Positions 13,311-27,680 of a DNA stretch of 64,000 nucleotides are shown here, one piece after another; within the stretch, counting starts at the first letter, position 1, and each line of letters opens with the position of its first letter. The translations under genes were made by a program, and so were the position numbers. The notes under the pieces are model-generated. The model worked only from the letters and a program-made list of their open reading frames with translations, was not told where the DNA came from and did no database searches. Source of the DNA: Dugong dugon (Eukaryota > Chordata > Mammalia > Sirenia > Dugongidae); the NCBI GenBank assembly GCA_030035585.1, contig CM057475.1:84027334-84091333 (forward strand), written 5' to 3'.

Positions 13311-14416
13311 GTGTCCCCCACCCCAGACTGTGTGGCACGTCTAGATCAGGGCCTCAGACAAGGATGAAGGTTGGGGAGGCTGACAAGCATTTTTTCTGCT
13401 GATGTCACACCTGCACATCTGGTGCGAACAGCCTTTGTGGTCACGTTTTGATACTCTTGGTCTCACCCGGCACATTCTGCTCCATTAGGGCACAGCTGGC
13501 TGTCTCACACCAGCCAGACCCAATGCTTTTACAACCTCAAACGCCACACTGTCCCCACAGTGCCAGCTGAGGGTGGGCTGGTGGTTCTCTCACAGCAACC
13601 CGCCCCAGACTGTGATGTAGGTCATTTCTGGACCAACAACTCTGACCATCTGTGTCTTGCCTGGGGGGGATCCTCAGCCTTCCTCGTCGGCACATAGACC
13701 CCACATTGTGAAAGATTTCAAGTGGTCCTGGGCCTACAACGCATCATCGACCTCGAAGCCCTCAGGTCTGCCCTTGACCAGAACATGTGAATTCCACACT
13801 CTGGTTTACCCAGATAGCTACCCTGTTGTCTAAGAATCCTCTTCCATCATTGGGGTGTCTGGCTTCCTCTGTGACTTCCTGAGCCCGTAGCACATCCCTG
13901 TCATAGGCCAGGCAGGCCTGTGCTGCCTGAGGCACTGGCCTCAGGCTGAAGGCAGCCTTGAACTAGCTGCTGTGACATAGTGAGTTGCCAACCAAAACCC
14001 CACAGCACGGCCACCACTACAAATGTCACAAGTGGACAAGTGTTCTGCCCACCAGCCTCTGAACCACCGAAGGTCCCGTCACCTAAGCACCGCCAACTTT
14101 GGGGAAGAAGGAGGCCTGCAGCAGCTGCAGGCTAGATGATCTCAATGGAGGCTGCCACAGAGCTGTTGGAAGAGCATGTGGAGCCCCTGGGTTGGAGCCA
14201 AGTCCTGCCACTTGACCAGTTTCCTGGATGTGTCAGTTTCCCCAACCATGCAATGGAGATGATAATGTCTCTCCTGGCTCCAAATCATGGTTTACTTGGG
14301 TGATCTCATGAAGCAATGGATTCTGGCTGGCCCACATCGACTGTTCAGTAAAGACAGTTTCTATCTCTGTAGAACTAGGAGGGTCAGCACATTCTCATTT
14401 GCTGAAGGGGAGATAA

Positions 14417-14635
<219 letters not shown>

Positions 14636-15839
14636 TAGGGCTATTCCTGCAGGTCATAGGCATGGGCAGAAGCCAACATAGGGACAGGCCTCTGCCATGG
14701 GTCATGGGGTGAATCACTTTGAGGGGAAAGCTCTGTGGACACGCCCATATTCCCACCAAAACCTTCATTGCAGGAAGGAAAGGCCACATGCTCTTGCCTA
14801 CCAGGGGTCCAACAACATAGCTCAGAGTGAGAAATGTTAAGTTCTACTCTGTAATACCATCTACTTAGGACAGTGAAAAGATGTCCCCATTACTCCTGAG
14901 TAAGGCTGACTTCTCAGCAGAGAAGGGAGAAGGGTTGGAGGCAGAGGGCGCAGCTGGAATCAGATGGAGAACAGGGGTATAGATGTCCATGGAGGGAGGC
15001 CTTTTATGGGTCTGTGGCATGAGAACTTTTGACTGTTCTGTAATAGGGGAACCATAGGCTTAAAAAAAATTAATTACTATTCATGAGGAATTTGCAACAT
15101 AGAGAAAAAGACAAAGTAAATATGACTGGCACTCCTATACCTATTGCCATAGTTGTGTCAGAGCTCTTCCAAAGAAAACATGGGGCAGTCAGCCAAAGCT
15201 CTCCCTGCCTTCCACCCCCCAGAGATGCCAACGCCCTGGCTGGTGTGCATTACTCCCGTGAACAACTTCATATAGTTAACCTTTATTAAGTATCTGCAAC
15301 AAGTCATATTATTGTAAGTGTTTTAAAATTTTACTTGGGTACCATACTGCATATATCTTTTTGTAGGTTTTTTTTTTTTTCACTCAGCAGATTATAAATG
15401 CCCACAGAAATCTTAAACCCAGAGAGGTTAAGCAACTTGCCAAAGTTGCTTTAACCTGTAGAAAGAGAGATTTTCAGACTCATGCTTCCTAGAAGTTCTT
15501 CGAAAATTAGACAACATGTGTTTGATTCCATTCTGTCATTCTCCTTCATACTTCTTAGAAGAATGAAGTAAACCAGCCTGAGGCAATAACTAATACAAGG
15601 AATTTCTTAAAAAAAAAAAAAAATTGGCAAGACCCTCTGTCATTCTCTACTCTTAGGATAAAGAGAAAAACTGATCTGCCATAATCAGTTAAGATAATGG
15701 ATGCCAGACACTCTGTAGACCATAAATAACTTCACAGAGTTTAGCTCTTACTGACGTTTGTAGACAGATTATCCAATGATTCAAAACACCTAGGACACCA
15801 TGACGCACTGATTAGGTGTTCGGTTAAGTTCTGTTCGGT

Positions 15840-15965
15840 AGGTGATTGAGTGGATGGGTGTGTGGATGGATGCTTGGATGGGTGGGTGGATGGATGGATT
15901 ATTGGACAGATGGCTGAATGGATGATTTGATGGGTGGGCGGATGTATTGTGAATGAGTGGATGAG
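15840..15965. repeat. GGAT/GGTG microsatellite in intron 6
   Basis: An imperfect run of GGAT, GGGT and GAAT tetramers lies just upstream of the exon 7 acceptor of the CYP2E1-like gene. It contains no gene; the open frame across it on the minus strand is a repeat artefact. Confidence 0.85.
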
Positions 15966-15994
15966 TGACCAGCCAGCCTGGATCAATCTGTTAA

Positions 15995-16411
<417 letters not shown>

Positions 16412-16696
16412 TAGTGTTTGAGAACTGTGGCATATTCTACACCAACGGGGTAAAAAACAACCCTGAAGTTAATCCCTTGAGAAGATTAGGACCTCCGTTC
16501 CCATTTAGACCTAGCCTCTGACTGCTATTTCACACAACAGCGTTGTCTATCTAGCCCTTAGCCAAACAACTTCCCATGACTAGGAATATACTGTCCTGTG
16601 TAATAACCAAGAATTGAAAACAACTTTCTTCACAGCTGGCTTCCAGAGGAAAGCCTACACATGTCAGCTTGGCTAAGATGGTCTTTATCCTTTTAG

Positions 16697-16981
<285 letters not shown>

Positions 16982-17620
16982 TGACTCCAAAGTTTTGCTA
17001 CCTATTCAGAGAGTCTAAATGACATGTTTTCAGCCAGAAGTTCTGGGAATGAGGTGTTGTGGATGAATTATTTTTTCCATACAGCATACACTTTACCTAA
17101 TTCAGTGCTAAAGCTTAATTTCTACTTTGACAGAACTTAGTGAAAATCTTTCAAAACTACATTACCTAATTCGCCATAATTTTAAACAAGAATTACTAAA
17201 CACAATCAACCCTTTGGTTACCTGGACTCATCAAGGGAAGCATCAAAGTCTTCCCTGGGATGAGACTCAGTGGCCGCTCTCTTGGCCTCCTTCCCAGGAC
17301 TCTGCCTCAGGTATTGGTGCAAGGGAAGATCATGTAACCAACTTGATAGCTTTAATTTGACACCCAGTGTTAGAATGTTAGCTTCTAACTCAAAGGTGAC
17401 CCACTTCTTTCCTGGCGAACACCATAGGTGAGCATCAGGCAACACTTCCCTTGCTGGGCAGAGACCATGTTGCCAACTTAGCTCAGCAGTCTCCCATTGT
17501 GTTCAGGATGGTTGCAGCTGTATGAAGGCTATCCCTGAATAAGTCAACATTACTGATTTCCTTACTCAGAATGTATGTTAATACATCTTCTGCTTCCTTT
17601 CAATGGGCAGGAAGGGGTAG

Positions 17621-17911
<291 letters not shown>

Positions 17912-19509
17912 TGTAAGAGAAGACACACACTGAATAACCAAGGTCTGCACGCCAGGTGACTGCGGGCACATTCCTGCTACCCACAGCCCCAGTGCCACAC
18001 GGGCAGCATCTCTCTCCACACTGTCTTCAGTGAGGACAGTTGGGGCTCTCCACGTGTGGACTAAATGAGGCCGAATGTGGTGCTTTCCAGAGTCCCAGTC
18101 CTGAGACAGAATTTGAAAGCAAAGTTCAAAAAAGATTTTGTTAATTAAACCAAACTATGAATTAGTTTGATCTATCTTAGAGAGTCTAGAAACAATGGTA
18201 ATTAAGAATTTATCACTTTAAATTAAACTAACTTCTTCTGAAAAACCAGAACTGCTCAGTCACCAGAGTAATAGCTATTAGAAAGGATTCACAAAAAGGA
18301 ATGGGAGAGGGGGTGATACACCTTTTGCAGGATTTGTTAGCTTTGTCAGAAACAGCCCCTCTCACCCACCAAACTGCCTTAGGATGTAAACTTGATCATT
18401 GGGCTCACTACAAGCATCATTCTGGGCTGTATCTTAAGATTAAAATAGATTTGAAAATTCAGCACCATCTGTTTTTATTATCTCTTAATATTAAAATGTG
18501 ACTTTGTACCTGGAAAGAGGAATCCGAAGCACAAGGAGACTGTGTTGCCAAACCCTAGAAGGTGGGTTCTCTCTGGCGTGCTCAGACCTGCCAACAATCT
18601 GGACACCAGCCTTTGAGAAAGAGAAAGTAACTTTATTGCTATGCACACAACAAGGAGCTGGGAGGAAGTTCCTCAGATCCAACTCCCTGAGCTATGGAGA
18701 AGCAGAGTTTATAGGTGATTTGAGCAGCAAGATGGCGGCTGCGCAGGCATACTTGGGAGGGAAAATTCTAGCAGGAATACGTAGGGAAGACATTGCTGGA
18801 ATTATGGTGACCAGGAAACAGGAAGTGACTTGGTTCTTGTCAGACCTCTTGCTTCAGAATGGGGTCCAGGTTATGATTTTCCTTCTGATTCATTTCACCT
18901 CTGGTTTCATCCTCTGTTGAGGTCCACTATGGTCACATCTGGCCCTTCTGTGCACTGCAGGGTGGGCCAAGTATGACTTGGGCTGGTGTAAGGCAGTCTT
19001 TTCTGACTAATGGACATTTACTGGCATTTGTAGGGTCAAGTTGCAACTCTGGCGTGAGATGAGACAGACAATGAAAGCACCAGATCTGCTTAATGAACTG
19101 AATGTTCACGCTATGAGATGAGGAGGGGTCAGGAATGAGTTCCATTGCCCCCACCTGCTACACTGCATGCCCACTGTTGTGCCTCAGTTTCCTCCTCTGT
19201 GAGTGAGGGTGGCCACAGCTTGCTCTCTGGCGTGGAGCAGAGAGCTGAGTGAGTAAGGTAGCACAGCCTTCAGAACACTGCTCGGCACACTGTCCGATCT
19301 TTGAGTGTGCCCTTTAATAAAATGAGCAATGTTTCATCTGGGCTTTCATCATGAGTGTGGCAGGCTGAGAAGAAAACCAATGTATACATGAGTGTGCACC
19401 CTTTGTACCTTGGTAGGGGTGTCTTGGCAGGGCCGGTAGGAGGGAATGGTGGGGTAGGGAAAAGTGAAAACAGTGCATTTAAAGAGTGTGCTCTGACCCT
19501 GAGAGCAAC
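17912..19509. other. 3' flank of the CYP2E1-like gene
   Basis: The first few hundred bases correspond to the 3' UTR position. The part at 18490-18960 has features of a decayed LTR on the minus strand (TTTATTG near 18632 as a reversed poly(A) signal, promoter-like GC-rich core), but no boundaries or target duplication were found. No coding region is supported. Confidence 0.4.
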
Positions 19510-20070
19510 TGTTGTTGTTAGGTGTCAATGAGACAGTTCCAACACATAGTTACCCTGTGTACAACAGAATGAAACACTGCCCAGTCCTGCGCCATACTCA
19601 CAATCATTATTATGCTTGAGTCCATTGTTGGAGCCACTGTGTCAATCTGTCTCATTGAGGGTCTTCCTCTGCTTCACTGACCCTGTACCAAGCATGATGT
19701 CCTTTTCCAGGGACTAGTCCCTCCTGATAACATGTCCAAAGTACATAAGACGAAGTCTCACCATCCTTGCTTCTAAAGAACATTGTGGTTGCACTTCTTC
19801 CAAGACAGATTTATTCATTCTTCTGGAAGTCCATGGTATATTCAATATTCTTCGCCAACACCATAGTTCAAAGGTATCAATTCTTCTTTGGTCTTCCTTA
19901 ATCATTTTCCACATTTTCAATGCATATGAGGCGACTGAAAATACTGCGGCTTGGGTCAGGCACACCTTAGTCCCCAAAGTGACATCTTTACTTTTTAACA
20001 CTGTAAAGAGATCTTTTGCAGCAGATTTGCCAAATGCAATACATCATTTGATTTCTTGACTGCTGCTTTA
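19510..20070 (-). mobile_element. RTE-type LINE 3' end
   Basis: The RTE tail begins at 19510 (GTTGTTGTTAGGTGTCAATG). The minus-strand frame from 20001 to 19714 reads the RTE C-terminal region (CWRRILNIPWTSRR). It probably belongs to the same RTE copy as 23224-25300. About 700 bases of reverse transcriptase are missing between the two parts, where an L1 now lies. Confidence 0.85.
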
Positions 20071-20074
20071 TATT

Positions 20075-23000
20075 TATATTGTATATTTATATTTATTATA
20101 GCTATGTCCTCCTGGTGTATTGACCCTTTAATCATTATTAGTGTCCTTCCTCATCCTTTGTGGTGGATTTTACTTTAAAGTCTATTTTGTCGGAGATTAA
20201 TATTGCCACTCCTGCTCTTTTCTGAGTTTTGTTTGCTTCATATATTTTTTCCCATCCTTTGAGTTTTAGTTTGTTTGTGTCTTTAAGTCTAAGTTCTGTC
20301 TCTTGTAGGCAGCATACAGATGGATTATGTTTTTTTTAAATCCAATCTGCCACTCTCTGTCTCTTTATTGGTGCAGTTAGTCCATTTACTTTCAGCATAA
20401 TTATTGATAGGTATGAGTTTAGTGCTGTCATTTTGATGTCTTTTTTTTTTTGTGTGTGTTGTTCACAGTTTCTTTGTTCCACTTAATTTTCTGTGCCGAG
20501 TCATTTTTCTTTACGTATTTTCTTTTCATCTTTTTCATTGTTGTTGATTTTGTGCTTGCTGAGTCTTTATATTTTCTAGGTTTTCTTTCTGTGACTTGGA
20601 GGACTGTTAGTTTCCTTTGTGGTTACCTTAATATTTAGCCCTATTTTTCTAAGTTTATACCAGTCTTTTATTTCTGTATTTCACCTTGACTTTGTTGCCA
20701 TGTGAAAAATCTATGTCTACATTTTTTAAGTCCCTCTTTTTTGTTTTAATGTTGTCATCTTTTACATATTGACATCTGTTTCCCTATTTTCAGTGTTTTT
20801 GCTTTGATTGCCTATCTGGGTTGATATCTGGTTGCTCTGTCCTGTGTTCTAGTCTTGGCTTGTTTTCTGATGTTACTGATTTTCTAACCAGAGGACTCCC
20901 TTTAGTATTTCTTGTAATTTTGCTTTCGTTTTTGCAAATTCCCTAAACTTCTGTTTATCTGGAAAAGCCCTAATTTTGCCATCATGTTTGAGAGACCGTT
21001 TTAGTGGATATATAACTCTTGGCTGGCAGTTTTTTCCTTCAAGGCTTTATAAATGTCATCCGATTGCCTTCTTGCCTGGACGGTTTCTGCTGAGTAGTCT
21101 AAGCTTATTCTTGTTGACTCTCTTTGTAGATGACTTTTTGTTTATCCCTACCCACTCTTAAAATTTTCTCTTTATCTTTGGTTTTGGCAAGTTTGATTAT
21201 AATATGTCTTGGTGACTTTCTTTTGGGATTTACCTTATGTGGGGTTGGATGAGCATCTTGGGTAGATATGCTGTCATCTTTCACCATATCAGGGAAGTTT
21301 TCTGCCAACAAATCTTCAACAATTCTCTCTGTATTTTCTGTTATCCCCCCACCCCGTTCTGGTACTCCAATCGCTCGTAGGTTATTCCTCTTGATAGAGT
21401 CCCACATAATTCTTAGGGTTTCTTAATTTTTTTAGATCCTTTTATCTGATTTTTCCTCAAATAAGTTGGTGGCAAGTGCTTTATCTTCAATCTCTCTCAT
21501 TCTGACTTCCATTGCCTCAATTCTGCTCCTTTGACTTTCTATTGAGTTGTCTATTTCTGACATTTAATTGTTAATCTTCTGGACTTCTGATTGCTGTCTC
21601 TCTATGGATACTTGCAGCCTGTTAAATTTGTCGTTATGCTCTTCTCCAATGTTTTTGATTTCCTCTCTTGCATGTTCTGCATTTTGATTAATTTCCTTCC
21701 TAATTTCTAGAAGAGTCTGTGTATTAATCTTTTTATTCTGCCTCTGGTAATTCCAAGAAATTTTCCTCCTCTGGAAAATTTCTAGATTCTTTATTTTGGG
21801 AGCTTGCTGAAGCCATCATGGATTGCCTCTTTATGTGATTTGATATTGACTGTTGTCTCCGAGCCATCGATAAGTTATTATATTTATTTATTTTATGTTT
21901 GCTTACTGTGTCCTAGCTTCTTGTTTTCTTTTGATACGTCCAAATAGGCTACTCCTGTGAGCTAGTTTGATTATTGGCACCTTTGAAGCTTTAATGTCCT
22001 GTCACCAGGTGGTTAGTTCTTTTACTAGGTATGTGAGCTCAGGAGTCTGCCCACTCCTCCGGCATGGATTCAGCTCAGGTGTCCAGGTAGATAGCCACCA
22101 AGTGTGTGTTGCAGGCTCTCACTTACAGGCGTGGGTAACTGGTGTAGGCACAGGCATCTGGCTGCAGCAGGGGGACACACTCTGAGCAAGACGGGGCTGA
22201 TGGCTGCCTCCGAGTGTGCAGGAGGAAGCCGTGTCCCTGTTCCCTAGAGCATGTACGTGGGTGGTTTTGCATACGGACTATGAGCACCTAAATCTGTTGG
22301 CTGAAAGGAGTGGGGGGTACCTCTTATTCATGAGCCCCTATCTTAGGTGGCTAGGTGGCGTTGGTGGAGCCACCAGTCCTCAGGCCCCTGATGTGGGTAA
22401 GTGAAGACCCTGCTTAATGGGGAGAGCAGTGTCAAATGTCTTGAACTTGCCACTTCACAGCTGAAACAGTTGAAGTTAGACTTCCAGTGTATACCCTGTT
22501 GTACTGTGGTAATTAAGCCTACACTGTTGAGATGGGCCCACACAAGTCTATGCTGGGGGAAAGGCACTCAGTGTTCACGGATCCCTCATGCTTATGCCTA
22601 GGCAAAGGAGCTGTGCCTACCCTGGGAGTTGGCAGTTTATTTTTTTCCCCTGTTTGTTAATTTGTTCACACTCTAAGACAGGGAGAATGGCTCCGGGCAT
22701 GTGATGGATCCTACTTCTGGACCAGGGGACTCAGCAATTGCTGAAGCCAGTCTGGGACCCAGTGCAGAGCAGGGAGTGGGGAGGTAAATGGGAGAGAGGT
22801 TTTTCCCTAAGGGGAGTGTTTTCAATCTGTGCGGTAAGCAGTATGCAATTACTTATTTTTTGCCATTCCAGGGATGCTTCTTACTTGTTGTGGGTGGTCG
22901 TGAAGACTCTGTGGTGCTGGGTCTCTCCCAGTGTGGATATTTCACCTCCAGAGCACCGCTGCCACTTGCCTGCCTCACTGCTCATCCCCGAGCTTATCAG

Positions 23001-23222
23001 GCCTGAAGGGCTCAGGCACTTGCTGGGTCAGGTCTGGCAACTCCTTGCTGCTTCCAAACCATCTCTCCCTCCCTCTGCCACTCAGTCCAGTTCCTCAACT
23101 CAGCCTTTGATGTTCAGGGCTCCCGGATTGCCATATATAATCAATTCACTTGTTATTTTGGGGTCTTTGTTGGAAGAGGGTCCACCAGAAGCATGTGACT
23201 ACTCCTCCATCTTGGCTCCGCC
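20075..23222 (-). mobile_element. L1 with intact 5' end but missing its 3' half
   Basis: On the minus strand it starts at about 23222 with AGGCGGAGCCAAGATGGAGG, a standard L1 5' end. It runs through a GC-richer 5' UTR and an ORF1 remnant; the frame from 21407 to 21105 reads RAIGVPERGG, ENFPDMVKDD and SPRHIIIKLAKTKDK. It enters the start of ORF2 and stops at about 20075. ORF1 is broken into several frames upstream of 21407. L1 copies usually lose the 5' end, so loss of the 3' half suggests a later deletion. Confidence 0.82.
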
Positions 23223-23223
23223 T

Positions 23224-25300
23224 CGTGGATCACCTTTCTTTGGAATGGGCACAAATATGGATCTCTTCCAGTCAGCTGGCCAGGTATCTGTCTTCCAAAT
23301 ATTTTGGTATAATCAAGCGAAACTTCCACCATTTCATTTGTTTGTTGAAGTTTCTTAATTGGTATGCTGTAAATTCCTGGAGCCTTGTTTTTCACCAATG
23401 CCTTCAGTACAGCTTGGACTTCTTCCTTCAGTATCATTGGTTCTTGGTCATATGATGCCTCCTGAAATGGCTGAACTTCAACCAATTTTTTTTGGTATAA
23501 TGACTGTGTACTCCTTCTGTCTTCTTTTGGTGCTTTCTGCATCATTCAGTTTTTTGCCCATAAAATCCTTCAATATTGCAACTTGAGGCTTGAATTTTTT
23601 CTTCAGTTTTTCAGCTTGAGAAACATCAAGCGTGTTCTTCCCCTTTGGTTTTCTAACTCCAGATCTTTGCACAAGTCATTATAGTAGTTTACTTTGCCTT
23701 TTTGAGCTGCCCTTTGAAATTTTCTGTTCAGTTCTTTCGTTCTTAATTTCCTCCATTTGCTTTAGCTACTCTACATTCAAGATCAAGTTTCAAAGTCTCC
23801 TCTGACATTCTTTTTGTTCTTTTCTTTCTTTTGTGTCTTTTTAATGACCCTTTGCTTTCTTCGTATATGATGTCCTTGATATTGTTGCACAGCTCATCTG
23901 GTCTTCAGTCATTAGTTCTCAGTGCATCAAATCTATTGTTGAGATGGTCTCTAAATTCAGATGGATATATTCAAGGTTGTACTTTGGCTCTCGTGGGCTT
24001 GTTCTTTTTCAGCTTCAACTTGAACTTGCATCTGAGAAACTGATGGTCTGTTCCAGAGTTGGCCCCTAGCCTTGTACCGACTGCTGATATTGAACTTCTT
24101 CATCATCTCTTTCTACAGATGTAGTCAATTTGACTTCTGTGTATTCCATCCAGTGAGGTCCAAGTGTACAGTAATTGTTTGCGTTGTTGAAAAAACGTAT
24201 TTCCGATGAGTGAGTTGTTGGTCTTGCAAAATTCTATCATGTGATCTCCAGCGTCGTGTCTATCACCAAGGCCATATTTTCCAACTACTGATCCTTCTTT
24301 GTTTCCAACTTCCTCATTCTAATTACCAGTAATTATCAATGCATATGGGTTGCATGTTTGATCAATTTCAGACTGTAGAAGTTGGTAATATCTTGGATTT
24401 CTTCATTTTTGGCATTAGAGGTTGGTACGTTAATTTGAATAATAGTCCTATTAACTGGTCTTCCATGTACGTGTATGGATATTATCTTATCACTGACAGC
24501 ATCGTACTTCAGGATAGATCTTGAATTGTTCTTTATGATGGTGAATGCAATGCTATTCCTCTTCAATTTGTCATTCCCAGCATAGTAGACCATGAGTGTT
24601 CAATACAAAATGGCCAATACCAATCCATTTCAGTTCACTAATGCCTTAAACCTGTTGCTGTCCTGTCAATTCCGACTCATAGCAACCCTATAGGACAGAG
24701 TAGAACTGCCTAATAGAGTTCCCAAGGAGCGGCTGGTGGATTTGAACCGCCAAGCTTTTGGTTAGCAGCTGTAACACTTAACAACTGCACCACCAGAGCT
24801 TCACTAATGCCTAGGATATTGATATTCAAGTGTTCCATTTCATTTATGACGACTTCAAATTTTCCTTGTTTCATACTTTGTACATTCCATGTTCCAACTA
24901 CTAATGGATGTTTGCAACTGTTTCTTCTCATTTTGAGTCAAGCCACTCAGTAAATGAAGGTTCTGAAAGATTTACTCCAACCACATCATTAAGATCCACC
25001 CTACTTTGAGGAGGCAACTCTTCCCCAGTCGTATTCTGAGTACCTTCTAACCTGAGGGGCTCATCTTCCAGCACTGTATCAGATAGTGTTCTACTGCTAT
25101 CCAAAAGGTTTTTGCTGGCCAGTTTTTTTATTTTGAAGTAGATCACCAGGTCCTTCTTCCTAGTCTATCTTAGTCTGGAAGCGCGGCTGAAAGCTGTGCC
25201 CTGATGGTATTTGAAATACCGGTGGCATAACTTCCAGCAACACAGCAATACACAAGCCACCACAGTACAACGAAATTAAAAGATAGGTGGTGGAAAGTAC
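23224..25300 (-). mobile_element. RTE-type LINE 5' half
   Basis: On the minus strand this runs from the RTE 5' end near 25300 through the endonuclease region (frame 24593 to 24336 with IIQINVPTSNAK) to the start of the reverse transcriptase (frame 23545 to 23153 with KAPGIYSIPIKKLQQ). It stops in GGTGATCCA at 23224, where the L1 begins. Several frameshifts are present. An AfroSINE is inserted at 24647-24800. Confidence 0.85.
24647..24800 (-). mobile_element. AfroSINE nested in RTE
   Basis: Typical AfroSINE: GACTCATAGCAACCCTATAG block on the left, tRNA-like head on the right. It is flanked by a perfect 13-bp duplication TTCACTAATGCCT at 24634-24646 and 24801-24813, showing insertion into the RTE element. 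Confidence 0.93.
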
Positions 25301-26261
25301 CTAATACCTCACAGGAGCCCTTTGAAGGCTATTGGTTAACTAATGGACACAATAGTGTCTATCTGTAAACAGTCTTAGACTGATGCCCTGCTCAGCACGT
25401 TCCCAAACCACACATTTACAAGGCAGTTTTACAAGCTTCAGCTTTGACATGCCATGCTGTCTTCTCATGGACAGACACTGGCCCAGAGATAACATGACTT
25501 TGGAAAATTAGTCCCACTTACAAAAATCTACTGGGCAAAAAGGTGCTCTAGGCAGAAGCACCAAGCCGTCCCTCCATAGTAAAGATCCAAAAAACTAAGC
25601 CAAACAGAGAATACAACAATCCTGAAACCCTAAAACATCAAATGAAGAGAAAAGAACTCAGCCAAGCACCAAATGAAGTGAGAAAACTGACAGAGAATGG
25701 AGAGTGAGGAGAGATTCGTGCAGAGGTCCCCTACCAGCTAATGCAGCACAGATCCACTATCTTGGACTCTTATCAGAGACCAGCAAACATGGGGTATGAG
25801 AAATCAGCCTCACGGAGCATCCAGTGGGAGACAAAACAACCACTACACACATAACAATCTCCCCGCTGCATCCTGCCTACCTGCACTGTGCGCTTGACAT
25901 CACACCACCAAGCAGCACAGGCACGGCCTACGGCAACCTGCCCTGCACTGATTACCAACACGCTCTGGTGGCTGTAGTAAGTGCCACAAACAACCCATCC
26001 CAGTAACTCCTCTTCATCTAGACCTGCCCTGCTGTACCATATCTGAGTGACTGACCCTGTCAATTGGAGAAGGAGGAGAAAAGTATTGTGCCCACAGACA
26101 AGCAAACAACAAAGAACACACAGTCTACCTGATCAGACATAGTCAAATTAAAAAAAAAAAGGGATGAAACAAACAAATCTACCATCAATAAACGAGAAAA
26201 ATAACTACTGAATGCCCCGAAGACAGCAGACAATATCAAAACATTTACAAAAACAGACAGG

Positions 26262-27293
26262 ATGGTTCCAGTAGGCATCCAGAATAAAACACCAGATGAC
26301 TCTCCAGTGGAAGAAAATGCACTAAGACTACCTGATAGGGAATTCAAATCTCTAATGCTCAGAATTCTCCAAGAGCTGAGGCAAAAAGCTGACAAACATG
26401 AGGAAAAAATAGACAAATTCATGGAAAATACAGACAAAAAATTGGAAGAATTCAGGAAAATAAAGCAGGAACAAAATGTGAAAATAAGTTCACAAGTAGA
26501 AATTATACAAAGACAACAATTAGAAATCCAAAAGATAAACAACAAGATTTCAGAAATGGACAGTGTCATAGAAAGGCTGAGAAGCTGATCTGAAACGGTG
26601 GAAGACAGGATCAGTGGAATTGAAGACAAACACTTGGATACAACTCTGTCTGAGAACAACTCAGAAAAAAGAACAAAGAAAAATGAAGAGACCCTGAGAA
26701 TTATGTGGGATACAATCAAAACCAAAAATTTTCGAGTGATTGGAATTCCAGAACAGGGGGAGAAAACAGAAAACACGGAGAGGATCGTTGAAGAACTGCT
26801 GACAGAAAACTTCCCCAATATCATGAAAGATGAAAAGCTGACCATCCAAGAAGCTCAACGAACCCCATATAAGAGAGACCCCAAAAGAAAATCACCAAGG
26901 CATATCATAATCACACTCGCAAAAACCAAAGACAAACAAAGAATCCTGAGAGCAGCTAATGAAAAACAAGAAGTCACATACAGAGGAGAAACAATAAGAT
27001 CAAGCTCAGATTATTCAGCAGAAACCATGCAGGCAAGAAGGCAATGGGATGACATATATAAAATCTTGAAAGAAAACAACTGCCAGCCAAGAATAATATA
27101 TCCTGCAAAACTCTCGTCCAAATTTGATGGTGAAATTAGGTCATTTCCAGATAAACAGAAATTAAGGGAATATGTTAAAGTCAAACCAAACTTACAAGAA
27201 TTATTAAAGGGAGCTCCTCGATCTGAGGACAAAAGCTTCAGCTCACAGGCAGAATCTAGGATGCAGGATTGTACCAGCCAGATACCAATCTAG
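26262..27293 (+). pseudogene. L1 ORF1 (RNA-binding chaperone protein), one in-frame stop
   Basis: The ORF1 product is the trimeric RNA-binding protein of L1 particles. The frame reads an acidic N-terminal part, then a long lysine/glutamate-rich coiled coil (about residues 30-108, e.g. ILQELRQKADKHEEK), then TGA at 26586-26588. It continues in the same frame with the central RNA-recognition domain (FRVIGIPEQGEKTENTERI) and C-terminal domain (SPRHIIITLAKTKDKQRIL, YSAETMQARRQWDD). The true start may be the ATG at 26212 (MPRRQQTISKHLQ), which is in another frame and stops after 20 codons, so a small indel probably separates them. Length is about 343 codons, close to the usual 338. Confidence 0.85.
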
Positions 27294-27680
27294 GAAATGA
27301 ACTCTCGAGGACTATCCAAAACCAAAAGAAATACAACAGGGAATCAGAGCAGTTAATCAGTAAATGACAACAACATCAAAACAATAAAAGAGGGAATAAA
27401 CGGTATAGGTGTAGAACCTTCTAATGGAGAGGAAGGCAAGGCGATACCAAGTAATGGTAGACTGCTTCAAACTTAGAAAGATAAGGGTAAAATTCATGGT
27501 AACCACAAAGAGAGTTAACAAACATACTCATAAAAAAAGGGGAAAAACATAAAGTCTCAGCAAAAACAAAACCTACAAAAACAAAAGAAATGAAAAAAAA
27601 ATCCACAAACTAAAGTAACTCAGCACAAGAGAGTAAGAAGAACAAAGAAAACTTCAGCACCACAAAAAAAGCACTAGAAA

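Noticed and set aside
22738..23358. 206-codon + strand open frame
   Set aside because: Antisense to the 5' UTR of the minus-strand L1 and running into RTE DNA.
26060..26845. Long minus-strand open frame (261 codons), serine- and phenylalanine-rich
   Set aside because: It is the antisense of L1 ORF1; its composition is the mirror of a lysine- and glutamate-rich coding strand.
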